Source: Gp6-AA40 sp963742105 (lineage in GTDB: Bacteria > Acidobacteriota > Vicinamibacteria > Vicinamibacterales > UBA2999). Taken from it: a DNA stretch of 64,000 bases. Under the pieces are notes generated by a model. That model was not told the DNA's origin and searched no databases. It was given only the letters and a program-made list of their open reading frames with translations. Positions 1 to 10,732 of the stretch are shown piece after piece; the first letter of the stretch is position 1, and each line of letters starts with the position of its first letter. The DNA is taken from positions 310,001-374,000 of the forward strand of contig CAVUKN010000004.1 in the NCBI GenBank assembly GCA_963742105.1, given 5' to 3'. Both the position numbers and the translations under genes were made by a program.

Positions 1-596
1 GGTGTCGAGGCTCTTGCCCTTGAAGAACTGCAGGTGCTGCTTCTGCAGGTCCCGCGCGCTCACGTCGTTGACGATCGTGTAGCCGAATACGTGGCGCAGG
101 GCGCGATCTCGCGGGATGTTGCGGCCGCCGACGCCGATGACGACAGCCGAGCTCCGCTTCCCAGTCCACCTGTTGCGTCGCCGATCGATCGACGCGGACA
201 TCGTCGAACGGGCCGATGACGCTCGTCGGCGCTTTGGTGAAGTAGACCGGGGCCGTCGGAATCCGCACCTCGCGTTTCATCGCCCCGGCGGCTTCCCGGA
301 TGTGTTCGGCGTAATTCATGCCGAGACACACCACGTTCTTGGCGGGGCGTGGGAAGGGCGCATGCCAGCGGATTTCCGCCAGCGTGTAGCGCGAGACCGC
401 CGGGGGCTCGCCGACCAGCGCCGCGACGCGCTGCCAGGCATCGGGGCCGTGTCCGGAGAAGCGAGAGCAGGCTGTCGGGAGCATCGCCGGGCCAACGGTC
501 TTCGATCGCAGCCTTGACGTCGACAATGCCGTCGTCGGTCAACACCCCGAGTCGCGTGGCCGACTCGCTCTTGAGCGAGAAAGTGAGATATCGCAC
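1..596 (-). CDS. Fumarylacetoacetate hydrolase family protein (partial, frameshifted)
   Basis: Enzymes of this family hydrolyse or isomerise beta-dicarbonyl acids in aromatic-compound breakdown. Reading starts at GTG 596 (MRYLTFSLKSES) and runs off the left edge of the window. After restoring the frame near 430-470 and again near 150, typical family motifs appear in order: CLGMNYAEH, YFTKAPTSVIGP, DWEAELAVVIG and GYTIVNDVSARDLQ, which supply the metal-binding acidic residues. As written the frame is broken by single-base changes, the kind seen in many genes here. It is divergent from the diguanylate cyclase gene. The exact substrate cannot be told. Confidence 0.8.
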
Positions 597-672
597 AAGG
601 CCGAGTATAACTGTCGACTTGTTCGGGCTGCCGCAACCGGCAACCTCGCGCCATCAAGTGCAACGAACGACC

Positions 673-700
673 TTTAAGATTCGCCGCCGGCTGCCGATAA
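673..700 (+). promoter_or_regulatory. Sigma-28 (FliA) type promoter of the diguanylate cyclase gene
   Basis: The -10 element GCCGATAA at 693-700 matches the enterobacterial FliA consensus at all eight positions. TTAA at 674-677 sits 15 bases upstream in place of TAAA. The predicted start point (about 706-708) lies only a few bases before the ATG at 711, so the message would be leaderless or nearly so; no Shine-Dalgarno is visible. fliA itself lies at 22.4 kb. Confidence 0.6.
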
Positions 701-710
701 CACGGTTGCG

Positions 711-1784
711 ATGACGACGGAAGTCCTCCCCCTACGACAAGCGCCTTCGCCCTCCGAAGGCGAATGCGCGACCAGACCGGTCGCGGAGCAGATCCTGCGC
801 GCGTTTCGGACGATGTTCACGTACGCGGAGGTGGGCGTCGAGCACGAGACGCTGGACGCGCAGCTGGCCGCCCGCTCGGCGGCGCTCAGCGACGCGAGCA
901 ATCGCACCGCGATTGCCCAGATCGGCGAGTCGATCATCAACGCCTGTCGCGCCGCCGTGGCGGCCGTGGCACGCCGTCAGGAGCTTCGCCGTCACGACAT
1001 CGAATCGCTCGTTGCCGTCGTTCGTCAGACAGTCGACTCGCTCGCCAGCGGCCACGCCGAATCGTCGGCGGCGCTTGGCGAATCGACGTCGAGACTTGAA
1101 GGCTTGCAGCGGGTGTCCGACCTCACCGAGCTGCAGCGTCGCCTCGGGGCCGAAGTTGCCACGCTTCGTCACATCGCCATGGAGCGCGACCAGGAACACG
1201 CGCGCACCGTCGGACTGCTGCGCGACCAGCTGACGACGGCGGAGCAGCAGCTGTGCGTCGCGCGCGCCGAGGCCATGGTCGATCCGTTGACGGACGTGGC
1301 CAACCGTCGCGGGTTCGATGCGGCAATGGCCGAGCGCCTGAAGACGGTCGACCCGTCATCGCCGCTGGCGCTCGCGCTGTTCGACGTCGATTCCTTCAAG
1401 GGCACGAACGATCGGTATGGCCATCCGGCCGGCGACGCCGTGCTCCGTCACATTGCCACCGTCATCCGCGCATCCGTGCGGCAGGACGATGTCGTGGCGA
1501 GAATCGGCGGCGACGAGTTCGCCCTGCTGGCGTCGGGTCTGACGCTGTCACAGGCTGAAGCGCGCTTGCGGGCGATCGTTCAAAAAATTGCCGAGCCCGT
1601 CGGCATCGACGGACTGCTCGTCTCGGTGAGCTGCGGCGCCTCTGAGTACAGCGCCGGCGACACCGCGCAGACGCTGGTCGGTCGCGCCGACGCGGCGTTG
1701 AGCGATGCCAAGGCGTTGGGCAAGAATCGGGTGGTCACCCGCCAGGCACCCTATATCCGCAATCTTCTGCGGCGATACAAGTAG
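711..1784 (+). CDS. Diguanylate cyclase (GGDEF domain)
   Basis: Predicted to make cyclic di-GMP from two GTP in the cytoplasm. The 357-residue protein has a helical, coiled-coil-prone N-terminal half (about residues 20-185) without membrane segments, followed by a GGDEF domain. The signature RIGGDEFALL is intact at about residues 263-272. An inhibitory I-site RQDD stands exactly five residues before it, so product feedback inhibition is likely. No EAL domain is present. The ATG at 711 follows a sigma-28 type promoter, placing the gene in the late flagellar regulon and suggesting that cyclic di-GMP output is tied to flagellar completion. Confidence 0.9.
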   Translation: MTTEVLPLRQAPSPSEGECATRPVAEQILRAFRTMFTYAEVGVEHETLDAQLAARSAALSDASNRTAIAQIGESIINACRAAVAAVARRQELRRHDIESLVAVVRQTVDSLASGHAESSAALGESTSRLEGLQRVSDLTELQRRLGAEVATLRHIAMERDQEHARTVGLLRDQLTTAEQQLCVARAEAMVDPLTDVANRRGFDAAMAERLKTVDPSSPLALALFDVDSFKGTNDRYGHPAGDAVLRHIATVIRASVRQDDVVARIGGDEFALLASGLTLSQAEARLRAIVQKIAEPVGIDGLLVSVSCGASEYSAGDTAQTLVGRADAALSDAKALGKNRVVTRQAPYIRNLLRRYK

Positions 1785-1853
1785 CGCCTGCGCCGCTCCA
1801 TCCCGTCCGAAAGCGCGGGAACTTACGGCAGAGTTTGGCGGTATGCTGGCCCG

Positions 1854-2564
1854 ATGCCCCCAGAGATCGGTCCCGACGATCTGATTTCGCTGAATCGCCT
1901 CACGACCGTCGCTCGCACCGTGGTCGGCACGGCGCACGCGCTCAACAACGCCCTCCAGGTGATCGCGGGCAGCGCGGAACTGCTCGCGCAGCAGAAGGAG
2001 CTGACCGACGCGTCGCGTCGCGCCGTCGACCGCATCCAGCAGCAGACATCGCGTGCCGCCGAGACGCTCAACGAACTGATGCAGTTCGCGCGCGACGCCC
2101 AGACGGTCGCGGGGCACCTGTCGCTGCGCACCGTCGCCACGAAGGCTGTTGGCCTGCGATCGTTCGCGGCGCGGCGCGCCGGACTGACGCTCGCGTTCGA
2201 CGAGACCTCAACCGTCACGGGAATCGTGCGAGGCCGTCCCGCGCAATTGCTGCAGATCGTGTTGAACCTCATCATGAACGCGGAGCAGGCGTTCCAGGGA
2301 AAGCCGGGCGGAACGATCATCGTGACGATGACCGAATCGGCCGATGCGGTGAGGCTGACGGTCAGCGACAATGGCCCCGGCGTGGCGCCGGCGTTGAGCG
2401 ATCGACTGTTCGAGCCGCTAACCAGCGCGCATCTGGCCCCGGACACGCATGGTCTCGGACTCGCCGCGGCGCGGGCAATTGCGCGGCAGCACGGCGGCGA
2501 TGTCCTGATCGAATCCGCGGCGGACGGCTGCCGTGCGATCCTGTCGCTGCCGAAGGCGGCGTGA
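1854..2564 (+). CDS. Soluble sensor histidine kinase, probable partner of the FlrC-like activator
   Basis: A small kinase of 236 residues with no membrane segment and no clear sensor domain. A dimerisation/phosphoacceptor region carries GTAHALNNALQVIAG near residues 22-36 (the candidate His is in AHALNN). A HATPase domain follows with an N box (LNLIMNAEQAF), G1 box (VSDNGPGVAP) and G2 box (HGLGLAAARAIARQHGG). It ends 6 bases from the stop of the convergent sigma-54 activator gene. That pairing resembles FlrB/FlrC or FleS/FleR systems that switch on middle flagellar genes; the partnership is inferred from position. An alternative ATG in the same frame lies at 1842. Confidence 0.8.
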   Translation: MPPEIGPDDLISLNRLTTVARTVVGTAHALNNALQVIAGSAELLAQQKELTDASRRAVDRIQQQTSRAAETLNELMQFARDAQTVAGHLSLRTVATKAVGLRSFAARRAGLTLAFDETSTVTGIVRGRPAQLLQIVLNLIMNAEQAFQGKPGGTIIVTMTESADAVRLTVSDNGPGVAPALSDRLFEPLTSAHLAPDTHGLGLAAARAIARQHGGDVLIESAADGCRAILSLPKAA

Positions 2565-2570
2565 AACCGA

Positions 2571-3988
<1,418 letters not shown>

Positions 3989-4050
3989 CGGGGCGAAGGG
4001 CTTTCACGCTTTCGCAACTGAACCCGCCCGTAGTGTCGGCGGGACGACGC

Positions 4051-4077
4051 TAAAACTTTGCAGCCAGCGGCCGATTT
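4051..4077 (+). promoter_or_regulatory. Sigma-28 (FliA) type promoter, leaderless response regulator message
   Basis: TAAA at 4051-4054, a 15-base spacer, then GCCGATTT at 4070-4077 fits TAAA-N15-GCCGATAA very well. Transcription would start at about 4083-4085, immediately before the ATG at 4086. That ATG must be the real start because the receiver fold begins there, so the transcript should be leaderless. Confidence 0.65.
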
Positions 4078-4085
4078 CCCCTTTT

Positions 4086-4577
4086 ATGGATCTGCTGATC
4101 GTCGACGACGAAGCGGACACGCGCGAGATGCTCGGCGAGTTCTGTGGTGGCCTCGGCTTCCGGGTGGCGCTGGCGCATGACGGCCGCGCCGCGCTGACGG
4201 CACTCGAGCGGGCGACGCCCCCGTATCCGGTTGTCATCGCCGACCTGCACATGCCGCACGCCGACGGCTTCGCGGTGCTCGACGCGGCTCGCCGTGCCCA
4301 CGCCAGCTGTTACGTCGTGATCATCACCGGTTACGCCTCGATCGACGTCGCGGTTCAGGCGGTCCGCGCCGGCGCGTACGACCTGCTGGCCAAGCCGTTC
4401 GCGCTCTCGCAGCTGGAACTGGTGCTCGCGCGCATCAAAGATCGAATGGCGCTCGAGACCGAGAATCGTCAGTTGCTGGGGAACCGGCGAGCGCCCGATG
4501 CGTCATCGATCGATCCCGTATTTGATCGTCGCCTGCGTGCGCTCGAACAACGGGTGGCTGCCCTTGAGCGGAAGTAA
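4086..4577 (+). CDS. Single-domain response regulator with C-terminal coiled coil
   Basis: The receiver domain fills residues 1-120: acidic pocket in LLIVDDEADT, phosphoacceptor Asp in VVIADLHMPHADG, Thr in VVIITGYAS and Lys in LLAKPFALSQ. About 40 residues follow, rich in charged heptads (RRLRALEQRVAALERK), suggesting a dimerising coiled coil. There is no DNA-binding or enzymatic output, so it likely works by protein contact, perhaps with the neighbouring sigma-54 activator or kinase. It begins directly at a sigma-28 type promoter. The partner kinase is unknown; the kinase at 1854 and the double hybrid kinase at 42347 are candidates. Confidence 0.85.
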   Translation: MDLLIVDDEADTREMLGEFCGGLGFRVALAHDGRAALTALERATPPYPVVIADLHMPHADGFAVLDAARRAHASCYVVIITGYASIDVAVQAVRAGAYDLLAKPFALSQLELVLARIKDRMALETENRQLLGNRRAPDASSIDPVFDRRLRALEQRVAALERK

Positions 4578-4660
4578 CCGGTCGATGTGCCGGGCTTGCT
4601 GCGGGAGGTCCCGCGGTGGCCAATCGTCAATGGCGTTTATTCCCCGGCCAATCACAAGAC

Positions 4661-4722
4661 GTTAGCCACGGAGACACGGAGACAAACGCCTGTTCTCCGT
4701 GTCTTCGTGCCTCCGTGGCTGC
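4661..4722. repeat. Inverted repeat in the spacer before the flagellar operon
   Basis: GCCACGGAGACACGGAGACA at 4665-4684 faces an imperfect inverse copy, TCTCCGTGTCTTCGTGCCTC onward, ending about 4722. It can form a long hairpin with a short loop. The rest of the 396-base gap (4578-4973) holds the sigma-54 site at 4889 and no gene that I can see. It may terminate the upstream message, but there is no T-run. Confidence 0.6.
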
Positions 4723-4888
4723 CGTTCGTCACTCGCGGTCATGTGGCGTGTCAGGACGTTGGACGTCGATTTTCCGCGGCCGGTGCGCCGGACGCGCGTG
4801 TCAGAAAACCGATAGACGCGCGCGGGCGGACGCCGCGGCGTGCGCACGGTTACAACGAATCCCACCAGATCTGCAGCGCCTCCGACGC

Positions 4889-4904
4889 GGGCACTGCTCT
4901 TGCC
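4889..4904 (+). promoter_or_regulatory. Sigma-54 type -24/-12 promoter of the flgB operon
   Basis: GGGCACTGCTCTTGCC has GG and GC at the required ten-base spacing and agrees with TGGCACG-N4-TTGCW at GGCAC and TTGC. It lies 70 bases before the flgB start. The FlrC-like activator gene upstream supports it. A near-identical site precedes fliL. Confidence 0.6.
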
Positions 4905-4973
4905 TCACCGCTTCGAGCGGGTATCGCCGATCGGTAATCGGCAACCTTCACCAGACATTGAATCGAGGCGCGC

Positions 4974-5360
4974 ATGGCGGGCATCAACGGTATCAGTGAC
5001 GGCGACGTGATCAACGCGCTGCGACGGCAGATGACGATCGCTGCCGCACGGCAGGCCGCATCGGCGGGCAATCTCGCCAACGTGGACACGCCGAACTACA
5101 AAGCGGTCGACGTGTCGTTTGCCGACACGCTCGACGCCGCAGGTCGCCACGCATCCGCGCGCATCTCGGCGGCGCCACCCAGACCGGCGTGCACGACCGA
5201 GGAGATCCAGGGCGCCGACGCGCGTCGCGACGGCAACACGGTCGTGCTCGATCAGGAACTGCTGAAGATGTCGCGCGCCGCCGGCGACTTCAGCGCCGCG
5301 CAGACTGCGCTCGCCGCCAAGTTCCGGCTGGTGCGCTACGCCATCAACGAGGGACGGTAA
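4974..5360 (+). CDS. flgB: Flagellar basal body rod protein FlgB
   Basis: FlgB is a proximal rod protein exported by the flagellar type III system. The 128-residue protein shows the rod/hook N-terminal signature (AASAGNLANVDTPNYK, residues 24-39) and a C-terminal helix typical of FlgB (FSAAQTALAAKFRLVRYAI). It is first in a long operon behind a sigma-54 type promoter, with flgC starting 3 bases after its stop. Length and motifs are normal for the family. Confidence 0.95.
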   Translation: MAGINGISDGDVINALRRQMTIAAARQAASAGNLANVDTPNYKAVDVSFADTLDAAGRHASARISAAPPRPACTTEEIQGADARRDGNTVVLDQELLKMSRAAGDFSAAQTALAAKFRLVRYAINEGR

Positions 5361-5363
5361 GCG

Positions 5364-5795
5364 ATGTCGACCCTGAACAACGCCATCTCGGCCAGCGCCA
5401 GCGCGCTGTCCGCCGAACGGACGCGGATCGAGGTCGCCGTGTCGAACATGGCCAACGCCGAATCGACGCGCTCTGCGAATGGCGAACCGTACCGCCGTCG
5501 CGACGTGGTGCTGACCAGCGATCCGGTCAACAGCTTCGACGCCGCGCTCGGTCAGGCCTCCGCCACCGGCGTCAAGGTCGCCGACGTCGTCGTCGACCAG
5601 AGTGATTTTCAGCGCCGCTACGAGCCGTCGCATCCCGATGCCGACGCCGACGGGTTCGTGTCGCTGCCGAACGTCGACCAGTCGGAGGAGATGGTCGACA
5701 TGCTCGGCGCCGCGCGCGCGTATCAGGCCAATCTGGCGGCGATCAGCATGATCCGCGATCTCGTCGCCAAGGCGCTGGAGCTCGGACGCTCATGA
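5364..5795 (+). CDS. flgC: Flagellar basal body rod protein FlgC
   Basis: Proximal rod protein of 143 residues. The N-terminal rod motif reads AVSNMANAESTRSANGEPYRR, slightly varied from the usual NIANANT. The C-terminal FlgBC signature VDMLGAARAYQANLAAISMI is intact. The stop overlaps the fliE start (ATGA at 5792-5795), implying coupled translation. Confidence 0.95.
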   Translation: MSTLNNAISASASALSAERTRIEVAVSNMANAESTRSANGEPYRRRDVVLTSDPVNSFDAALGQASATGVKVADVVVDQSDFQRRYEPSHPDADADGFVSLPNVDQSEEMVDMLGAARAYQANLAAISMIRDLVAKALELGRS

Positions 5796-6096
5796 ACGTG
5801 ACCACTGCACTCTCCACCATTGCCGGCAACGTGACGTCGACGACGCACGTCGGCGGCTGCGGGGGCGGCCGACGGCGGTTCGTCGTTCGACGACACGCTG
5901 AAGCAGCTGGTCGACGGCGTGGAGGGATCGTCCGACGCAGGCGAACACCGCGGTAACCGGCATGCTCGACAAGTCGGTCGACGTGCACGACGCGATGATC
6001 GCGCTGCAGCGCGCCGAGATGTCGCTGCAGCTCGCGGTCCAGATCCGCAACAAGCTGGTGCAGGCGTACCAGGACGTCATGCGGATGCCGGTGTAG
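5792..6096 (+). CDS. fliE: Flagellar MS-ring/rod adapter FliE (frameshifted)
   Basis: FliE joins the MS ring to the rod. The start is at the ATGA overlap with flgC. After two frame corrections (about 5855 and 5938) the end reads VDVHDAMIALQRAEMSLQLA then VQIRNKLVQAYQDVMRMPV, the conserved FliE C-terminus. The span of 305 bases is not a multiple of three. At 5938 an extra G in GCAGGCGAAC explains the break. Probably intact in the organism. Confidence 0.85.
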
Positions 6097-6099
6097 CCG

Positions 6100-7724
6100 A
6101 TGGACTTCCAGGCGCTTTTCGCCAAGCTGCGTGGCCTCGCCGGCACGATGTCGCGTGCCCAGCTGGTCTCGCTCGCCGTCAGCTTCGTCGCTCGTGGTCG
6201 CGCATCATTGGCGGCTCCGCCCTGTGGCTCAACACGCCGACGTACACGCTGCTGTTCGCCGACATGGATCAGGAAACCGCGGCATCAGATGGTCTCCCGG
6301 CTGAAGACAGCTCAAGGTGGACTACAAGCTCGATGACGGCGGTCGCGCCATTCGCGTCGCCAGCAGATCGCGTCGACGAGCTGCGGCTGGAGCTGACGTC
6401 GCAGGGCCTGCCGTCGAGCGGTCGCATCGGCTTCGAGATCTTCGACCGCACGACCTTCGGGACCACCGAGTTCGTCGAACAGGTGAACTTCCGGCGCGCG
6501 CTCGAAGGCGAAATCGCGCGCACGATCTCGACGTTGTCGTCGGTGTCGAGCGCCCGCGTCCACATCGCGCCGGGCAAGGATCCGCTGTTCGGCGAGAAGC
6601 AGCCGGCGACGGCGTCGGTCGTCCTCAAGCTGAAGGATGCACGTGGTCTCTCCGCGTCGACGGCGACCGGCATCGCCAACCTGGTGGCGGCCAGCGTCGA
6701 AGGGCTTCACCCCGACGCGGTCGTGATCCTCGACAGCGGCGGGCATCCGCTGACCAGCGCGCACGGCGAGGATCGACTTGGCGCGGCCCAGCTCGAACGC
6801 CAGCAGCGGCTCGAGCGGGACATGTCGACTCGCGTCATCGCCCTGCTCGATCCGGTCGTCGGCGAAGGACGTGTCCGCGTCAACGTCGCGCTGAAGCTGA
6901 ATCCCACGTCGCGCGAGCAGACGCGAGGAGAAGTTCGACCCGGAAACGGTCGTCCGCAGCCGTTCCGACTGCGACCGATGTCACGTCCCAGCCTGGCGCT
7001 GGCGGCGTGGCCGGGACGCGCGGCAACCTCCCGACGCCGACTCCGCCGCCGCCGGTGCAGACCGCATCGGCCGGTTCGTCGCGACAGACCGAGGTCACCA
7101 ACTACGAGGTCAGTCAGACGACGACGCACACGATCGAGCCGCCCGGTGACGTGGCGCGCCTCTCGGTCGCGGTGATCCTCGACGACGCCCACGAAAGCAG
7201 ACCGGCAAGGATGGCAAGCAGACCGTGAAGCGCGTGGCGCGGAAGCCGGAAGAACTCCAGAAGCTGCGAGGCACTCGTCGCCGCCGCGGTCGGCCTCGAC
7301 GAGATCGCGCGGCGATCGCGTCACCGTCCAGAACATCGCGTTCGACGATCCACTGCCCGATCGAGCCCGAGTCGCCCGGATTCCTGGTGCGCTACGAGCG
7401 CCCGCTTCAGGAAGGCGGCCGCACTGTCGCGGTGCTCGTCGTCGGCCTGGTCGGACTGCTGTTCCTGAAATCGATGTTCAGCCGCACGATGACGGGCGAG
7501 CACTCCGGCACTGGCCGAGGGACCGCGGCCGGCGGCGCTGGCCGCGTCGGCGACGCCGCGCACGGTGGCCGAACTCGAGAGCGAAATCGAGGCTCAACTC
7601 GACGGCGCGGGCGGGGATTACCGCCGGCTGCCGGCGCTGACGCGCCGTGTCGCCGGGCTCGCGCAGAAGGAACCGGCCAACGACCGCGAAGCTGCTGCGC
7701 AGCTGGATGATGGAGGGGTCGTAG
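6100..7724 (+). CDS. fliF: Flagellar MS-ring protein FliF (multiple frameshifts)
   Basis: FliF forms the MS ring in the inner membrane around the export gate. Pieces in different frames align in order: MDFQALFAKLRGLAGTMSRA at the start, a first membrane segment near 6190, YTLLFADMD, the ring-building SSARVHIAPGKDPLF (PQKPVF-like region), a second membrane segment (VLVVGLVGLLFLKSMF, about 7430-7475), and the FliG-binding tail KLLRSWMMEGS ending at TAG 7722-7724. Breaks occur near 6185, 6200, 6290, 6308, 6928, 6970 and 7200-7700, mostly as one extra base. This is too regular to be decay of an otherwise conserved operon. Confidence 0.85.
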
Positions 7725-8749
7725 GTGTCGGCCGAACTGGCAGAGATGTCGAAGGTGCGCGAAGGCCGCCGTGGTCCTGCTCGCGATGGGCGAGGAGGCC
7801 TCGGCGGAGGTGTTCAAGCACCTCAACGAGACCGAGATCGAACGGATCGTCCGCGAGATCGCGACGCTCGGCAGCGGTCGCCGCCAGGGGTCGCGGAGCA
7901 GGTGATGGAGGAGTTCCACGCCGCCGCGGTCGCCGCCGACGATCACGGTATTCGGCGACGAAGACTTCCCGCGCCGCGTGATCACCCGGACACATCGGCG
8001 CCGACGCCGCGCGCAAGATCGCCGAACGCGTCCAGCGATCGACGCACTCCCGATCGGCGTTCACCGTGCTGGAGCGCGCCGACCCGCGGCAGGTCTCCAA
8101 GTTCATCCTCGGCGAGCATCCGCAGACGATCGCGCTCATCCTCGCCCACATGCAGCCGGCGAGCGCGGCGCAGCTGATCGCGCTGCTGCCGGATGCGCTG
8201 CGCGTCGACGTGCTGACCCGCATGGCGAACCTCGAGGAGATCTCGCCCGGAAGTCGTGGCGCGGATCTCGTCGGTGCTGCAGCGCCGGCTCGAATCGCTG
8301 AGCGAGCTCGTCGCGCGAGCAGCGTGGCGGCGTGCGCGCGGTGGCGGCGCTGTTCAATCACCTCGAACGCAACGTCGGGACGCCGGTGCTCGAGGCGATC
8401 GAGTCGGAGCGGCCGGAGCTGGCGGTATCGATCCGCAACCTGATGTTCGTCTTCGACGACCTCGCGCGGGTCGACGACAACGGGCTGCGCGAACTGGTGC
8501 AGCGCGCCGACAAGAAGACGCTCACGATCGCGCTCAAGGGCGCGAGCGAAGACCTGCGTCAGCGCATCTTCGACAACATGTCGAAGCGCGCCGCCGAGAT
8601 GATGCGCGAAGAGATGGACGTCATGGGACGCCGTCCGCGTGCGCGAGGTGGAAAAGGCGCAGCAGGCAATCGTCGCGGTGGCCCGCCAGCTCGAAGACGA
8701 AGGGGTGATCGTGACCGGTGGAGAGGGCGCTGACGAGTATGTCCGCTAA
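7725..8749 (+). CDS. fliG: Flagellar motor switch protein FliG (frameshifted)
   Basis: FliG is the rotor protein that meets the stator. It starts at GTG 7725 directly after the fliF stop. Motifs appear across several frames: KAAVVLLAMGEEAS, LNETEIERIVREIATL, the middle-domain EHPQTIALILAHM, and the C-terminal torque region FDDLARVDDNGLRELVQ with KRAAEMMREEMD. Breaks lie near 7763, 7880, 7940, 7985, 8055, 8250 and 8630. The end (DEYVR, TAA 8747-8749) overlaps the fliH start at 8739. The expected length of about 340 residues fits the span. Confidence 0.85.
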
Positions 8750-9418
8750 GGCACGACGCGCGCCGGCGCAGTCGGTGGTCCTCCCGTTCGCGTGGCAGTC
8801 TGCCGAGGGTGGGCCGGCAGCGCCGACGACGGCGATCACGCCGGGTATACCGGTTGTGGTCGCCGTCGATCCTCAACCGTCGCCGGAGGCGCGACTCGCG
8901 GCCATCGAGCGGGAAGCGTTCGCCGAGGGCTTTGCCCAGGGTGAGCGTGCCGGCGCCGAGGCATCGGCGGTCCAGGCCGACGCCATGCTGCGACGGCTGG
9001 CTCGCAGACGCTCGACGATATCGCGACGCTCCGCACTCGATGATCGCGCGCGACACGGAGCAGCAGATGGTGCAGCTGGCGCTGACGGTGGCACGCCGCG
9101 TCATCCAGCGCGAGGTCTCGATCGATCCGCGAGCTGATGATGGCGATCGCGCGGGTCGCGCTCGATCGCGTCGGCGAGGCCGCGCACGTGACGGTGCGGC
9201 TCAATACCGACGACCACGCCGCCATCGCCGCGGCGCACGATGCGGGCTGGCCCGGCAACCACGTCACCGTCGTCGCCGACGCGCGGCTGCCACGCGGCGG
9301 CTGCCGCATCGAGTCGGACCTCGGCAACATCGACGCCGGCGTCGACGCCCAACTGCAGGAGATGACGCAGGCGCTGCTGCAGGAGGCGCCGGTGAGGGCT
9401 CATGGCCAGCATCAGTAG
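8739..9418 (+). CDS. fliH: Flagellar export ATPase regulator FliH (frameshifted)
   Basis: FliH links the FliI ATPase to the C ring. ATG 8739 (MSAKARRAPAQSVVLPF) overlaps the end of fliG. The N-terminal part has the GxxxG-like AFAEGFAQGERAGAEA stretch. The C-terminal half reads QLALTVARRVIQREV, then MMAIARVALDRVGEAAHVTV and GGCRIESDLGNIDAGVDAQL, the hallmark end of FliH. Frame changes lie near 9000, 9037 and 9128. It overlaps fliI by 17 bases. Confidence 0.85.
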
Positions 9419-10717
9419 CGTCTCGCTCGAGCGTTACGTCGACATCGCCGCGGCGGCCGATCTGCTGCCGCTGCAGGGGCAGGTGAGTCGAGTCACCGGC
9501 CTCGTCATCGAATCGTCCGGGCCACGGGCCCGACTCGGTGAGATTTGCGAGGTGCTGTCGAACGACGCGCCGCCGCTGCCGGTCCAGGTCGTCGGCTTCC
9601 GGGGTCCGACGCTCCTGACGGTGCCGCTGGGTGAACCGACCGGCATCCGCCCCGGCGATCGGTGGTTGCGCGGCCGGGAGCCGTGTCGGTCGGCGTCGGC
9701 CCGGAACTGCTCGGACGCGTGGTCGACGCCCTCGGTCGTCCCCTCGACGACGAGCCGCTCCAGACAGCGCGACCGCGTTCCGCTGTTTCCACCGCCGTTG
9801 AACCCGATGGAGCGCGACAGCGTCGTCGCGCCGCTGCCGACCGGCGTCCGTGCCATCGACGCGCCTGCTCACCTGCGGACGCGGTCAGCGTCTGGGTCTG
9901 TTCGGGGGCAGCGGCGTCGGCAAGAGCACGCTGCTCGGAATGCTGACCCGAGGCACGGCGGCCGATGTGATCGTGCTGGCACTCGTCGGCGAACGTGGCC
10001 GCGAAGTCCGCAGCTTCCTCGATCACGACCTCGGGCCGGCCGGCCGCGAGCCGCTCGGTCGTCGTCGTCTCGACTTCCGACAACCCGCCGCTGTTGCGAA
10101 TGCGCGCGGCGTATACCGCGACCGCCATCGCCGAGTACTTCCGCGATCAGGGCAAGCACGTCCTGCTGCTGATGGATTCGGTGACACGCTTCGCGATGGC
10201 GCAGCGCGAGGTGGGTCTCGCGGCGGGGGAGCCGCCGACGACCAAGGGATATCCGCCGTCGGTGTTCGCCACGCTGCCGACGCTGCTGGAACGCGCCGGC
10301 GGACTTCGCTCGGGCGGCAGCATCACGGCCGTCTATACCGTGCTGGTCGACGGCGACGATCACAACGAGCCGATTGCCGACGCTGTGCGGTCGATCCTCG
10401 ACGGCCACGTCGTGCTGTCGCGCGATCTCGCGTCGCGACACCACTATCCGCCGATCGACGTTCTGCAGAGCGTCAGCCGAACCATGCCGGACGTCGTCGA
10501 CGTCCAGCATCGCCAGCGCGCCGCAGCGGTGCGCGAGTGGCTGTCGGCGATCCGCGACAGCGAGGACCTGGTCAGCGTGGGCGCGTACGTCGAAGGATCG
10601 AACCCGCGCATCGACGAGGCGCGCGGCAAGCGCGTCGCGATCGACAAGTTCCTCTGCCAGGACGCCGGCGCGTTGTGCACGTTTCCGGAATCGCTGGAGG
10701 CGTTGTCGGCGCTTTAG
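9402..10717 (+). CDS. fliI: Flagellum-specific ATPase FliI (frameshifted)
   Basis: FliI is the hexameric ATPase that feeds substrates to the flagellar export gate. The catalytic core is clear: Walker A GGSGVGKST at about 9904, LALVGERGREV, VVVVSTSDNPPLLRMRAAYT, Walker B HVLLLMDSVTRFAMAQREVG, and KGYPPSVFATLPTLLERAG. The C-terminal helical bundle (10440-10717) is uninterrupted. Breaks lie near 9661, 9772, 9862 and 10035. The length is normal, about 438 residues. fliJ follows after 15 bases. Confidence 0.9.
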
Positions 10718-10732
10718 CGCCGACGCTTCCGT

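Noticed and set aside
5792..10717. fliE to fliI as pseudogenes
   Set aside because: Motifs are conserved in all frames, breaks are mostly single inserted bases, and essential neighbours are intact; sequence error is more likely than decay.
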